Below, piece after piece: positions 44,523 to 52,588 of a stretch of DNA of 64,000 nt. The translations under genes and the position numbers were made by a program. The DNA is from Jatrophihabitans endophyticus (GTDB lineage Bacteria > Actinomycetota > Actinomycetes > Mycobacteriales > Jatrophihabitantaceae): contig NZ_FQVU01000002.1 of assembly GCF_900129455.1 (NCBI RefSeq), positions 496,001 to 560,000 on the forward strand, read 5' to 3'. The notes beneath the pieces were generated by a model, which was not told the DNA's origin, did no database searches, and worked only from the letters and a program-made list of their open reading frames with translations. The number at the start of each line of letters is the position of its first letter. The first letter of the stretch is position 1.

Positions 44523-45086
44523 ATGAGCCTCAAGCTCGTCCAATCACTGCTTCACCGGCACGCGCCAGGTAGGACGCGCAGCCGCTGGGTCGCGATCTGC
44601 GCGATCGCGCTCACCCTGACGGGCATCGCGTTCGCAGGGCCGGCGCAGGCGGCGACGGGTTCCTACAGCTTCACCAGCTGGAACAACCGATCTGCCGTCC
44701 TCTATGGCAACTTGGCAGACGGTGACACCTTCGCCCCTCCAGCGACCGTGCCGTCTACGGCGACAGTCACCGGACTGTCGGGGCGGGTCGATTTCGCCAA
44801 CATCTCGTCCCAATGCCCGGGTGCCTGCCCGCCGCAGGCGACAGCGACCGCCTTCGCATGCCTAGACGTCAACGACACGCAGTGTTTCCAACTCGGGACG
44901 AACAATTCGTCGTTCCCTACGCGGATCATCTGGAACATCGCGATCACACCCGGCAATTACCCGGCGGCCACATCGCGGTTCCACTTCGCGTTTGTGATCA
45001 GCAACGGGACCACCAAGGCCATCAACCCAGCGATCTACTTGGCAGCCGGCGGTTCGAAGAACTTCACAGTGTCCTACTCGTACTAG
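44523..45086 (+). CDS. Secreted protein of unknown function
   Basis: A 187-residue exported protein. The signal peptide is RWVAICAIALTLTGIAFAGP with cleavage after AQA. The mature part is small, Ser/Thr/Asn-rich and beta-like, with four Cys forming two likely disulfides (SSQCPGACPP, AFACLDVNDTQC). It ends in NFTVSYSY. ATG at 44523 is favoured by GGAGG eleven bases upstream. No domain recognised. Confidence 0.65.
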   Translation: MSLKLVQSLLHRHAPGRTRSRWVAICAIALTLTGIAFAGPAQAATGSYSFTSWNNRSAVLYGNLADGDTFAPPATVPSTATVTGLSGRVDFANISSQCPGACPPQATATAFACLDVNDTQCFQLGTNNSSFPTRIIWNIAITPGNYPAATSRFHFAFVISNGTTKAINPAIYLAAGGSKNFTVSYSY

Positions 45087-45249
45087 CCAGAATCCGAATC
45101 TTGGGCGGGCCCCGGCTGCGGAACGACCGGGGCCGGGCTCAAGTCCAGTCCGAAATGGACGATTCCACCCCTTGAAGAGCCCTGGAACTTCCCGTGGCAC
45201 AGACATCGGGTTGGCCAGGTCGAGAACCCGGGAAGGACTGCGACCGCCC

Positions 45250-45639
45250 ATGATCAGTGCAGTTTCGGGCACCAGCGCTGCCAGTTACATAGCGCCCACC
45301 ACCAGCGGCACCTGGACCACGGCCAGCACGGCCGACATGTTGTCTCATCTGACGGCCCAGGACTGGGCGCTGGGCAGCGCGATGGCCGGCAAAGAACTCG
45401 ATCACGACCCGGGCACGGCCAAGCCCGCAGCGTTGCTCCTCATGGCGCAGGACCGCACGAGCGGTCGGCTTCCGGCGGATCAGCCGGTGAGCGAGAGCTA
45501 CTTGCGAGCGATGGCGAGCGTTTCCACCAACCCGGGATACACCGAGTCGATCAATCGTGCGATCGCCCTGCTCAAGAGCCAGGCCGGCTCCGCGAGCGCT
45601 GACCAGGTGACGGGCAACGCCCTCGACCTTTTGGGGTAA
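45250..45639 (+). CDS. Hypothetical protein
   Basis: A 129-residue protein, Ser/Ala/Thr-rich, without signal or helix. ATG at 45250 follows GGAAGGACTG. The body reads as helical repeats (ESYLRAMASVSTNPGYTESI, NRAIALLKSQAGSA). A strong terminator follows at 45672. I do not recognise the family. Confidence 0.5.
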   Translation: MISAVSGTSAASYIAPTTSGTWTTASTADMLSHLTAQDWALGSAMAGKELDHDPGTAKPAALLLMAQDRTSGRLPADQPVSESYLRAMASVSTNPGYTESINRAIALLKSQAGSASADQVTGNALDLLG

Positions 45640-45671
45640 CACCGCCGAACCAACTGACGCCAAGCCGCAAA

Positions 45672-45707
45672 CACGACGGCCGGGACGTGGACGTCCCGGC
45701 CGTCGTG
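45672..45707. terminator. Strong bidirectional hairpin terminator
   Basis: CACGACGGCCGGGACG and CGTCCCGGCCGTCGTG form a perfect 16-bp stem with a four-base TGGA loop. It lies between the hypothetical gene ending at 45639 and the convergent recombinase gene ending at 45741, so it can stop transcription from both sides. Confidence 0.8.
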
Positions 45708-45740
45708 CTGCTCACCTGCTATCTCCCGTCGATGTGTCCG

Positions 45741-46310
45741 TCAGGCACCCGACGGTTCGTTGCTCAAGTGCCTATAGATGGTGGCGCGGCCGACGCCGAG
45801 GGTGTCGGCGATCTGTTGGACGGTGTGGTTGCCGGTGTCGTACATCTGGCGGGCGACGGTGATCTTGTCCGGGGTCATGACGGTGCGGCGGCCGCCGTTG
45901 CGGCCGCGGGCGCGGGCGGCCTCGAGGCCGGCGAGGGTGCGTTCGCGGATGAGGTCGCGTTCGAACTGGGCGAGGCTGGCCATGATGCCGAACAGCAGCC
46001 GGCCGGCGGGGGTGGTGGCGTCCAGGCCTTCGGTCAGGGACCGGAACCCGATGTCGCGTTGGCCGAGTTCGGTGACGGTGGTGATGAGGTGGTGCAAGTT
46101 GCGGCCGAGCCGGTCCAGGCGCCAGACCACGATCGTGTCGCCGGGCAGCACGCGTTCGAGCAGGTCGTCGAGTTGGGGGCGGTGGTCGAGTTTGCCGGAG
46201 GCGTGGTCGGTGAAGATCCGGGCGCAGCCGGCCGCGGTGAGCGCGTCGTGCTGCAGGGCCGGGTCTTGTTCGAGGGTGGAGACGCGGGCGTAGCCGTACA
46301 GGTGGGCCAT
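45741..46310 (-). CDS. Serine recombinase (resolvase/invertase family)
   Basis: A 189-residue small serine recombinase. The catalytic domain has YGYARVSTLEQD (nucleophile Ser11, Arg9) and VVWRLDRLGR with the active-site Arg pair; the E helix and LIRERTLAGLEAARARGRNGGR lead to a C-terminal HTH (VQQIADTLGVGRATIYRHL). It would bring about site-specific inversion or resolution. It stands directly after a 16-bp tandem repeat (46312-46382), on its 5' side, which could be its recombination target or a replication slip product. Confidence 0.93.
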   Translation of the reverse strand: MAHLYGYARVSTLEQDPALQHDALTAAGCARIFTDHASGKLDHRPQLDDLLERVLPGDTIVVWRLDRLGRNLHHLITTVTELGQRDIGFRSLTEGLDATTPAGRLLFGIMASLAQFERDLIRERTLAGLEAARARGRNGGRRTVMTPDKITVARQMYDTGNHTVQQIADTLGVGRATIYRHLSNEPSGA

Positions 46311-46311
46311 T

Positions 46312-46382
46312 CAGATGCCGTCCAACTCAGATGCCGTCCAACTCAGATGCCGTCCAACTCAGATGCCGCCAACTCAGATGCC
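46312..46382. repeat. Tandem 16-bp repeat
   Basis: Three exact copies of CAGATGCCGTCCAACT (46312, 46328, 46344), a 15-base variant at 46360 and a half copy at 46375. The array starts two bases before the recombinase ATG and runs into the 3' end of the neighbouring gene; each unit includes the complement of that gene's GGCATCTGA terminus. It could be a product of slippage at this terminus or a protein-binding array. Confidence 0.8.
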
Positions 46383-46703
46383 CAGCCGGTTGTTGATCCG
46401 CACGGCGAGCTCGCGGGCCTCGCGGCCGAAGTCCTTGTCGGGGTAGAGGTCTGCGAGCTTGTCGAGCAGGTCGGCCACGGTCTGCGCTTCTTCCTCGGTG
46501 AGCGGGGGCCTGGCGAGCGCGGCGGGGAGCAGATCCTCCACGGTGAGCAGGGGGGCGTCGTGGATCGCAGCCATGAATTCCTGCTCAGTGAGCGGGGGCG
46601 CGTCGCGGCTCGCAGCGGCGAGCATGTCCTGCTCGGTGTGGTCGACGTCGGCCTGGGTGGCGTCGGCCTGGGTGGGGTCGTCAGCATTGCGGTGCTCGGT
46701 CAT
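46374..46703 (-). CDS. Small hypothetical protein, member of a local family
   Basis: A 109-residue acidic protein. The N-terminus (TEHRNADD, then ADVDHTEQDMLAAA) is related to the N-terminus of the gene at 48343, while the C-terminal 40 residues (QTVADLLDKLADLYPDKDFG, RELAVRINNRLGI) match the C-terminus of the gene at 47313. It therefore looks like a recombinant of its neighbours. The leader GGAGGGCACACCG before the ATG is almost identical to that at 48343. Function unknown. Confidence 0.65.
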   Translation of the reverse strand: MTEHRNADDPTQADATQADVDHTEQDMLAAASRDAPPLTEQEFMAAIHDAPLLTVEDLLPAALARPPLTEEEAQTVADLLDKLADLYPDKDFGREARELAVRINNRLGI

Positions 46704-46827
46704 CGGTGTGCCCTCCTGGAGGTGGCCCCGTGGTCAGTCTGACGTCGGACGGTTGCGTGGTCGAGGAGCGCGCGGCATCGGTGGCCGGCGCGGGGGACGT
46801 CGATCGCGGGGCAAGCGGTGACGGGCA

Positions 46828-47313
46828 TCAGATGCCGAGTCGGTCGTTGATCCGCACGGCGAGTTCGCGGGCTAGTCGGCCGAGGTCCTCGCGGGGGTAG
46901 ACGCCGGCGAGCTCGTCGAGCAGGGCGGCCACGGCCTGGCCTTCTTCGTCGGTGAGCAGGGGCCGGCGCTGGCCGCCGCGGCCGAGGTCCATCTGCGCCT
47001 GCAGGTGGGAGGCGTAGTGGTCGCGCTCGAGCGGGCGGTCGTCCAGCCCGCGGACCGTGGCGGTGACACGACGGGGCCGGCCGGTGTCCCGTCGGGCGTC
47101 GACCGCGCTCGCGGTGTCGGCTGAGCCGGCGGGGAGGTCGAGTGCGGCGACGGCGATGCCGGCGAGTGCGGCGGCCTCGAGCCAGCGTTGCGCCTCGTCG
47201 GCCGCGCCGAGCAGGTAGCGGCCCTCGCGCAGCTCCAGTTCCTCGCGGGCCTGGCCCAGCTTGCGGGCCAGCGCCCGGTCGCCGCCCGGGTCGCTGGTGT
47301 CGTGGCCGGTCAT
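46828..47313 (-). CDS. Hypothetical protein, member of a local family
   Basis: A 161-residue protein of unknown function. A helical N-terminal half (ARKLGQAREELELREGRYLL, AADEAQRWLEAAALAGIAVA) is followed by a basic middle and the C-terminal module AVAALLDELAGVYPREDLGR, ARELAVRINDRLGI shared with the 109-residue protein at 46374. Its ATG at 47313 overlaps the stop codon of the upstream gene. No DNA-binding or enzymatic motif is clear. Confidence 0.6.
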   Translation of the reverse strand: MTGHDTSDPGGDRALARKLGQAREELELREGRYLLGAADEAQRWLEAAALAGIAVAALDLPAGSADTASAVDARRDTGRPRRVTATVRGLDDRPLERDHYASHLQAQMDLGRGGQRRPLLTDEEGQAVAALLDELAGVYPREDLGRLARELAVRINDRLGI

Positions 47314-48343
47314 CAGAACCCCAGCGGTGAGACGCCGGCGGGCTGCGCGTCGGTGTACCAGGTGTGCCAGCGGGTCCACCAGGCCTCGTAGTCGTGCTTG
47401 AGCTGTTGCGCGCGGGTGTACTTCGTGTCGTCGTGGCGGGCCAGCCCCAGGGCCAGGGCGTAGAGCAGCGACACGGCGTTGCGGTCCTCGGGATCGACGC
47501 CGAAGGTGACGCCGTCGGTGAGGTCCGCGGGCTCGTGTTCGCCGGCAAGGACGGCCAGCTCGTCGAGGTCCTGGCCGACGGCCTCGAGTTCGGTGTCCTC
47601 GAGGTCGGTGGCGTGGTCGGTCTGGCAGTAGCGCTGCACGGCCAGGGGCCGGCTGTGTAGGTAGTCGCGGTCGAGCACGTCGAAGTAGACACCGCCGTCG
47701 TAGGTCGCCGCCCGGTCGCGGTAGAGGGTGCCGAGCAGGCGGCCGGGGGCCGGCTGCCCTTCGTGCATGTCGGCGCCGGCGTGGGCGAAGGCCTCGGCGA
47801 CGTCGCCGGCGCCGAGCTCGCGCCACCGGAACGGGTTGATCTCGCTCTGGTCGACCAGCCAGGCCTTGCCGTCGGTGTAGACGTCTTCGTCGGGCTGCAG
47901 GGCCGAGGGCGGACGTAGACCGTCGCCGGCTGGTCCTCGGTGCCGTCCCAGGGCCGGGTGACCAGCCACAGCGTGTGGTCGGCCGACTCGTACAGCGCGA
48001 CCGAACCCAGCGGCACGTGGAACCCCTCGGGCAGGAAGGCCTCGAGGTCGCCCGGCCGGACGCCGGCGGTGGCCAGCACGAAGTCGCGGACCTTGTCCGA
48101 CTCCCACGACCCGGGACGGGCGGCGACCAGAGCCTCGACGCCGCCGCACATCGCAGCGACCCGCGCGAGCACGTGGGACAACCACTCCGCGAAGTCGGGC
48201 GCCCCTCCCCCATCGGCGGCCGCCGCGGCGGCGAGCATCGCCCTCACGGCCTGCTCGGTGTGGTCGACATCGGTGTGGTCGACGTCGGCCCCGGCGGCGG
48301 CGACAGGCTCGGCGGCGTCGCCGGCGTTGCTGTGCTCGGCCAT
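47313..48343 (-). pseudogene. Hypothetical gene with a frameshift
   Basis: From ATG 48343 (GGAGGGAACACCG upstream) the protein starts AEHSNAGDAAEPVAAAG, ADVDHTDVDHTEQAVRAML and continues to ATVYVRP. There a C is missing in the CCC run (complement of 47907-47909); adding it gives SALQPDEDVYTDGKAWLVD and a long continuation ending WYTDAQPAGVSPLGF at 47313. The intact product would be about 343 residues. No known domain; the second half has KYTRAQQLKHDYEAWW near the end. It overlaps the next gene by one base group. Confidence 0.6.
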
Positions 48344-48375
48344 CGGTGTTCCCTCCTGGGGGGGTGGTGCCGTGG

Positions 48376-48591
48376 TCAGTCTGACGTCGGGGTGCGACGG
48401 TTGCGTGGTCGACGAGCACGAGCGGCATGGGCGGCGTCGCCCGACTGGGCGGCCGCGGTGACCGCGGCCGGGCTGGCGGCGTCGCAGTCGCCGGCGTGGC
48501 AGCGCGGGCAGTGGGCCGTGCCCCGGGAGTCGGTGCCGCAGTGCGCCCCGCACAGCGGGCCCAGCGCCTCTACCGGCGCCGCGGTCGTCAT
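48376..48591 (-). CDS. Small Cys-rich hypothetical protein
   Basis: A 71-residue protein with zinc-ribbon-like cysteines in its first half: LCGAHCGTDSRGTAHCPRCH then AGDC. The second half is basic (HAARARRPRNRRTPTSD). Its ATG overlaps the stop of the upstream 101-residue gene (ATGA), so the two are coupled. Possibly a small nucleic-acid-binding protein. Confidence 0.55.
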   Translation of the reverse strand: MTTAAPVEALGPLCGAHCGTDSRGTAHCPRCHAGDCDAASPAAVTAAAQSGDAAHAARARRPRNRRTPTSD

Positions 48592-48893
48592 GACCGCTCT
48601 TCGGAAAAGCGCTGGGCCTGCAGGCCGGCCGAGCAGCGCAGGTCGCAGCGCGAGCAGATCGCGGCGTGCGGGGTGGCGTCGCTGTCGACGTCGGCCGGGT
48701 AGGTCGAGGGCCGACCGCAGAGCAGGCACGAGATCTCGACGTCGACCACGCCCGGGATCTCGCGCAGCTCGTCGGCCAGCGCGGCGGGCACCTGGTGGCC
48801 GACGCCGGCGACCGCGGCGGCCGCCGCCTGCAGGCGATCGCGTCGGGTCCGCAGCTCGACGAGCTCGCCGACGGTGATGGTCTCGGTTGCCAT
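48588..48893 (-). CDS. Small zinc-ribbon-like hypothetical protein
   Basis: A 101-residue protein. A helical N-terminus (VGELVELRTRRDRLQAAAAAV) precedes two CxxC-type pairs: ISCLLCGRPSTYP and ICSRCDLRC. These could bind one zinc. It opens the coupled group of genes that runs down to the recombinase. ATG at 48893; no clear ribosome-binding site. Family unknown. Confidence 0.55.
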   Translation of the reverse strand: MATETITVGELVELRTRRDRLQAAAAAVAGVGHQVPAALADELREIPGVVDVEISCLLCGRPSTYPADVDSDATPHAAICSRCDLRCSAGLQAQRFSEERS

Positions 48894-48916
48894 GCACCTA
48901 TCGTCCCATAAACGTC

Positions 48917-50008
48917 TTAAACGTCAATAGTGAGACGCTGATTTCGGGCACGATTTATGAGACACGGACACGCCGTGGTCGGCCAGCAACTCGTCGACGT
49001 CTCACAGACGGTCGTTTGCGAGACCGCCGGCGCGACTCGCCCCCAACGAACAAGCTCTGCCGGAAGGTCGGATATAAACCTCGCTCCGGTGGTCCAGATG
49101 ACCATGCCGCTGAAGGTCGCCCCGTCGAACGCGGTGGCCTCGCCGCTGAAGGTCGCCCCGTCGAACGAGGCGGTCTCGCTGCTAAAGATCGCCCCGTCGA
49201 ACGACGCGGTCTCGCTGCTGAAGGTCGCCCCGTCGAAGAAGGTGGCCTCGCTGCTGAAGATCGCCCCGTCGAAGAAGGTGGTCCTGCTGTCGAAGGTCGC
49301 CCCGTCGAACGCGGTGGCCTCGCCGCTGAAGGTCGCCCCGTCGAACGAGGCGGTCTCGCTGCTAAAGATCGCCCCGTCGAACGACGCGGTCTCGCTGCTG
49401 AAGATCGCCCCGTCGAACATGGTGGCCTCGCTGCTGAAGATCGCCACGTCGAACGAGGTGGTCTTGCCGCTGAAGGTCGCCCGGGTGAACGAGGCGGTCT
49501 CGCCGCTGAAGGTCGCCCCGAAGAACGAGGTGGTCTTGCCGCTGAAGGTCGCCTCGTAGAACGAGGTGGTCTCGCCGCTGAAGGTCGCCACGTTGAACGA
49601 GGTGGTCTTGCCGCTGAAGGTCGCCCCCCGGAACGAGGTGGTCTCGCCGCTGAAGATCGCCCGGTAGAAGGTGGCCTCGCCGCCGAACGCTGCCTCGGCG
49701 GCGGTGAAGTCGTGGAGGTGAGCCCCTGTGAGGTCGAGGTTGGGGGAGGTCGCCCCGTCAGGATGGCCGTTGGCGTAGCCGACAAGCAGCCGTTGGGCGG
49801 TGTGCCGGACTTCGAGTTCGCTGATCAGCTCTTCCGGGACGTCGTCGGCTGCGCGGCGATCAAACATGTAGTCAACGAGGAACCGAGGCGGTGCCATACG
49901 CAGGTAGGCGCAGAGGACGTCGATGCAGGTTTGCGCCAGTCCAGCGCAGTCCGACAACCTCACACCGGATCGGAGATCCAAAATGGGCAACTCGGAGCAG
50001 CCCCCCAC
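48917..50008 (-). CDS. Atypical pentapeptide-repeat protein, N-terminus possibly truncated
   Basis: A 363-residue protein. Residues 30-110 hold the family-typical lead segment (CIDVLCAYLRMA, RHTAQRLLVGYANGHPDGA, LDLTGAHLHDF). Then about twenty repeats of the type ATFSGETTSF run to residue 320, with a 12-residue (36-bp) period, like the Pentapeptide_3 group and unlike the strict 5-residue type. They should fold as a right-handed beta helix. A block of about 105 bp is duplicated exactly 180 bp apart (49118 and 49298). GTG at 50008 has no good ribosome-binding site and the usual upstream part is missing. Function unknown. Confidence 0.75.
   Translation of the reverse strand: MGGCSELPILDLRSGVRLSDCAGLAQTCIDVLCAYLRMAPPRFLVDYMFDRRAADDVPEELISELEVRHTAQRLLVGYANGHPDGATSPNLDLTGAHLHDFTAAEAAFGGEATFYRAIFSGETTSFRGATFSGKTTSFNVATFSGETTSFYEATFSGKTTSFFGATFSGETASFTRATFSGKTTSFDVAIFSSEATMFDGAIFSSETASFDGAIFSSETASFDGATFSGEATAFDGATFDSRTTFFDGAIFSSEATFFDGATFSSETASFDGAIFSSETASFDGATFSGEATAFDGATFSGMVIWTTGARFISDLPAELVRWGRVAPAVSQTTVCETSTSCWPTTACPCLINRARNQRLTIDV
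49118..49400. repeat. Direct repeat within the pentapeptide-type gene
   Basis: An exact repeat of about 105 bp, starting CCCCGTCGAACGCGGTGG, occurs at 49118 and again at 49298, exactly five 36-bp units apart. It shows recent expansion of the repeat array by unequal exchange or slippage. Confidence 0.8.
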
Positions 50009-50045
50009 CTCGACCCACCGTCGTTACGAACGGAGGCACTGAATC

Positions 50046-50276
50046 GTGGGCGCACCGCCTATCTACCTGGACGACATGAGGCGAGCCGAACGTCGCGACG
50101 TTCCGGTTCAGACACGACTCACACCGAGCGAGTCCGCGGCGCTCGACGACTTCGTCGAGTGGGCCAAGCAGCAGGGAGTCACCGAAGCGACACGGGCTTC
50201 CGCCCTGCGCACTTTCGCGCTCGCCGGCCTGCGAGCACATCGGGAAACCGTCGACGAAGGGGACGGAACTCGGTAG
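50046..50276 (+). CDS. Small ribbon-helix-helix-like protein
   Basis: A 76-residue protein. RRDVPVQTRLTPSESAALDD then FVEWAKQQG and ASALRTFALAGLR fit the strand-helix-helix layout of CopG/Arc-type DNA-binding proteins. GTG at 50046 follows GGAGG by eight bases. It is divergent from the repeat-protein gene by 37 bp and may regulate it or the neighbouring small gene. Confidence 0.55.
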   Translation: MGAPPIYLDDMRRAERRDVPVQTRLTPSESAALDDFVEWAKQQGVTEATRASALRTFALAGLRAHRETVDEGDGTR

Positions 50277-50387
50277 GGACCTCACACAGGTTTGACGCCT
50301 GGACCCTGCGCGGGGGGCGCAGCCTGGCAGCAGCAGGCTGTCCGGCATACGCGTCTCAGCGAACCAGGCGGAACAGGAGGGTCGCAT

Positions 50388-50681
50388 ATGCCCACCAACC
50401 AGGGGGCCGCGATCCCACCCGAGGACGACCCGAACCACGACAAGGAGGTGATGAAACCCGGCGGCGGTGAACCCGAGGACAGGTCCCCCAAGCCACCCCC
50501 CCACGAGGATCCGGCGACTGACGATTCGCTCGACCAAATCGCGCGGCGAGCAGAAGACGAGATGCGCCAGTACATGGAACAGATCAAGTCGGGGGCGGCG
50601 AAGGGGCTTGCCAACGAGCTGGGGCGAGCCATCGGGCGAGCGGTGTGGGAAAAGTTCATTCGGCCACTGGGTGAAGACTGA
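50388..50681 (+). CDS. Small acidic/helical hypothetical protein
   Basis: A 97-residue protein. The first half is Pro/Asp/Glu-rich and disordered; the second is helical (LDQIARRAEDEMRQYMEQIK, GLANELGRAIGRAVWEKFI). ATG at 50388 follows AGGAGG. It follows the ribbon-helix-helix gene by 111 bp and could share its promoter. Function unknown. Confidence 0.55.
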   Translation: MPTNQGAAIPPEDDPNHDKEVMKPGGGEPEDRSPKPPPHEDPATDDSLDQIARRAEDEMRQYMEQIKSGAAKGLANELGRAIGRAVWEKFIRPLGED

Positions 50682-50806
50682 CGAGGCGGTAACGGCGCTC
50701 GTAGATCGAGCGGGCTAGACGGACACAGGCGCAGGCGCGGGGCACCACGACAACGAGCCGCGGGGCGATGCATAGGCGGAGGTCGCTTTCCCAAGGCGTA
50801 AATAGG

Positions 50807-50848
50807 CGTGTATCCGCTGGGTGGACAGTGCAACCCGGCGGATACACG
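50807..50848. repeat. Long inverted repeat, possible recombination or termination site
   Basis: CGTGTATCCGC and GCGGATACACG pair perfectly, and TGGGT/ACCCG extends the stem to 16 pairs with one wobble, around a ten-base loop GGACAGTGCA. It lies in a gap between two plus-strand genes, 41 bp before the membrane-protein start. It could be a terminator or a recombinase target; the site is not matched elsewhere in the window as far as I can see. Confidence 0.7.
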
Positions 50849-50888
50849 TCTGTCGAGACGTCGTCACCGGGGAGTACACGATCTAGAC

Positions 50889-51470
50889 GTGGCGTGGAGT
50901 CGACGCCGGCACGTCGACGAGCTGGGCGTGCTCGCGCTCGTGCTGGTGGCGATCGCGGCGGCGACCGCGCTGGTGACGGGCTCGGGGACGGCGGTGGCGG
51001 TGCAGGCGAGCGTGACGACCGGGTTGTGCGGGCTCGCGTTCTTCGCCTCGCTGCTGGTGTTGCCTCGGCCGTTGACGTTCTACGTCGGCCGCCGGTTCGC
51101 CGGCCTCGAGCTCGACGAGTGGGACGGGCTGTGGCGCTACGCCGGGTTTCGGCGGGTGCAGCGTCGGCTGACCGCGGCGTGGGGTGTCGTGTTGCTCGGC
51201 GAGGCCACCTTTCGGGCGGTGGCGACGTGGCTGCTCGGCGCTGACGGGTTCATGCTCGTGGCCAACCAGGTCCTCCCCTACGCCGTGGTGGCGGTGATGA
51301 CCGCGGTCAGCATCCGCACCGGCCGCCGGCACCAGGTCGCGGCCGCCGGTGGCGGCCGGTCAGCGCTGACCCGGCGGGGTGAGCGTCGGCCCCAACGTCA
51401 GAATCGGCCCCGGGCGTGCGGTGTAGGACGCGCGCCCGGGGACCGATTGATCAGATGTAGGGACGGGTGA
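50889..51470 (+). CDS. Membrane protein, VC0807-like
   Basis: A 193-residue protein with four hydrophobic segments. FFASLLVLPRPLTFYVGRRF and FRRVQRRLTAAWGVVLL resemble the VC0807-like family of small membrane proteins, whose function is unknown. The C-terminal 40 residues are basic and low in complexity, and overlap the convergent VOC gene by 20 bp, so the true end may be altered. GTG at 50889 lies directly after the hairpin region; no ribosome-binding site is visible. Confidence 0.6.
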   Translation: MAWSRRRHVDELGVLALVLVAIAAATALVTGSGTAVAVQASVTTGLCGLAFFASLLVLPRPLTFYVGRRFAGLELDEWDGLWRYAGFRRVQRRLTAAWGVVLLGEATFRAVATWLLGADGFMLVANQVLPYAVVAVMTAVSIRTGRRHQVAAAGGGRSALTRRGERRPQRQNRPRACGVGRAPGDRLIRCRDG

Positions 51471-51825
51471 TCAGCTCTACGTAGTGGCCTGCGGGGTCGA
51501 GGGTGTAGACGCCGCGGCCGCCGTGTTCGGTGTTGGTCTGGCCGGGTTGTTGGCGCTGGGGATCGGCCCAGTAGTCGCGCCCGTCGGCGCGAATCCAGGC
51601 CATGGCGCGATCGAATTGGTCTTCGCTCATCAGGAAGGCGTAGTGCTGGGGCGGGAAGTCGATCGGTGGTTCGGCGAACTGTAGAAGGACGTCACCGTCG
51701 AGTTGGAGGTTGACGAACAGGCCCCATGACGGGGCGTCGTCGGCCTCCAGGACGTGCCGGTAGAACTCGGCGGACTCGTGCCGAGATGTGGCGGCGACGA
51801 TGGTGTGGTTGAAGCGTGCGGTCAA
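51451..51825 (-). CDS. VOC-family protein
   Basis: A 124-residue single VOC (glyoxalase/bleomycin-resistance-like) protein. The ligand positions are FNHTIVAA (His), PPQHYAFLMSE (His) and HYVELITRPY (Glu). TTG at 51825 is proposed as the start since it opens just before the first strand and AAGAGAGAG lies upstream. Substrate unknown. Confidence 0.72.
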   Translation of the reverse strand: MTARFNHTIVAATSRHESAEFYRHVLEADDAPSWGLFVNLQLDGDVLLQFAEPPIDFPPQHYAFLMSEDQFDRAMAWIRADGRDYWADPQRQQPGQTNTEHGGRGVYTLDPAGHYVELITRPYI

Positions 51826-52076
51826 GGCTCTCTCTTTCGTGGAGGGTCTAACAAGGACGTGGGCGTGTCCTCGTCGGCGGTCCACGAGCGGAGTGCGGTG
51901 ATCGGGCTCGAGGCCCGAGCGCGTTCACCGAGCAGCCGGGTGAACTTTCCGTGAGCGGCTCGAAGCCATCCCGGATGTCATGGCCTCCACGCTAACAGCG
52001 AGGCCTCCCTGAGACAGCTCGCTACGGCGCGCTCCAGTCGAATGCCCGTGGCACGGTTGCTGGTTTGACTGAGCGC

Positions 52077-52424
52077 CTATCGGGGCTCGGCGCAGAGAGC
52101 GACGATGGTGAGGCCATCTGCGCCGGCGCGTACTTGGCGTGGGGTTCCGATGGTGACCGCGATGAACTGTCCAGTCCGAATCGGCACGGGTTCATCGTCG
52201 ATGAGCACCCACCCATCGCCGGTGACGACAAAGTACAGATCCTCGACGCCGTCGGCGAGGTGATCGTGCCGCACAGTCTCGGCGTGCGGGGGCAGTTCGA
52301 CGGTGTAGACCTCGAATGCGGTGATGCCCAACGCTTCGCTGACACGTTTGTCGAATGGGCTCGCTGCGGGGTGCGGACCCGGTCCGGCAGTCAAGGAGGC
52401 GGGGTCAACGATCTTGTAGCTCAT
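52077..52424 (-). CDS. Cupin-domain protein
   Basis: A 115-residue single cupin. The first motif region is VYTVELPPHAETVRHDHLAD with two His and the Glu of EDLYFVVTGDG; the second motif (RTGQFIAVTIGTPRQVRAG) lacks the final His. Metal binding may still occur through the first motif. ATG at 52424. It is a stand-alone gene of unknown substrate. Confidence 0.75.
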   Translation of the reverse strand: MSYKIVDPASLTAGPGPHPAASPFDKRVSEALGITAFEVYTVELPPHAETVRHDHLADGVEDLYFVVTGDGWVLIDDEPVPIRTGQFIAVTIGTPRQVRAGADGLTIVALCAEPR

Positions 52425-52588
52425 CTCGGCCACGCTAATCGGCATGGCGCGCAGACCGTCCCGCACAGGATCGGTGGCTGGACGCGGGCCGCGGACCTGC
52501 TGCACGCCGGGTGCCGGGTCGTCGTGCCCGCCTTCAGGGTCGTTGCTAGGGTGCGCTGACCCCGAGCGAGCCCGTATCGGAGGTACCC

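Noticed and set aside
46312-46382. Short tandem repeats as a CRISPR or plasmid iteron array
   Set aside because: Units are head to tail with no spacers and no replication gene is near; kept only as a tandem repeat.
49080-49680. Regular direct repeats that could suggest CRISPR
   Set aside because: The repeats are contiguous 36-bp coding units without unique spacers and translate to the ATFSG-type protein repeat; no cas genes are near.
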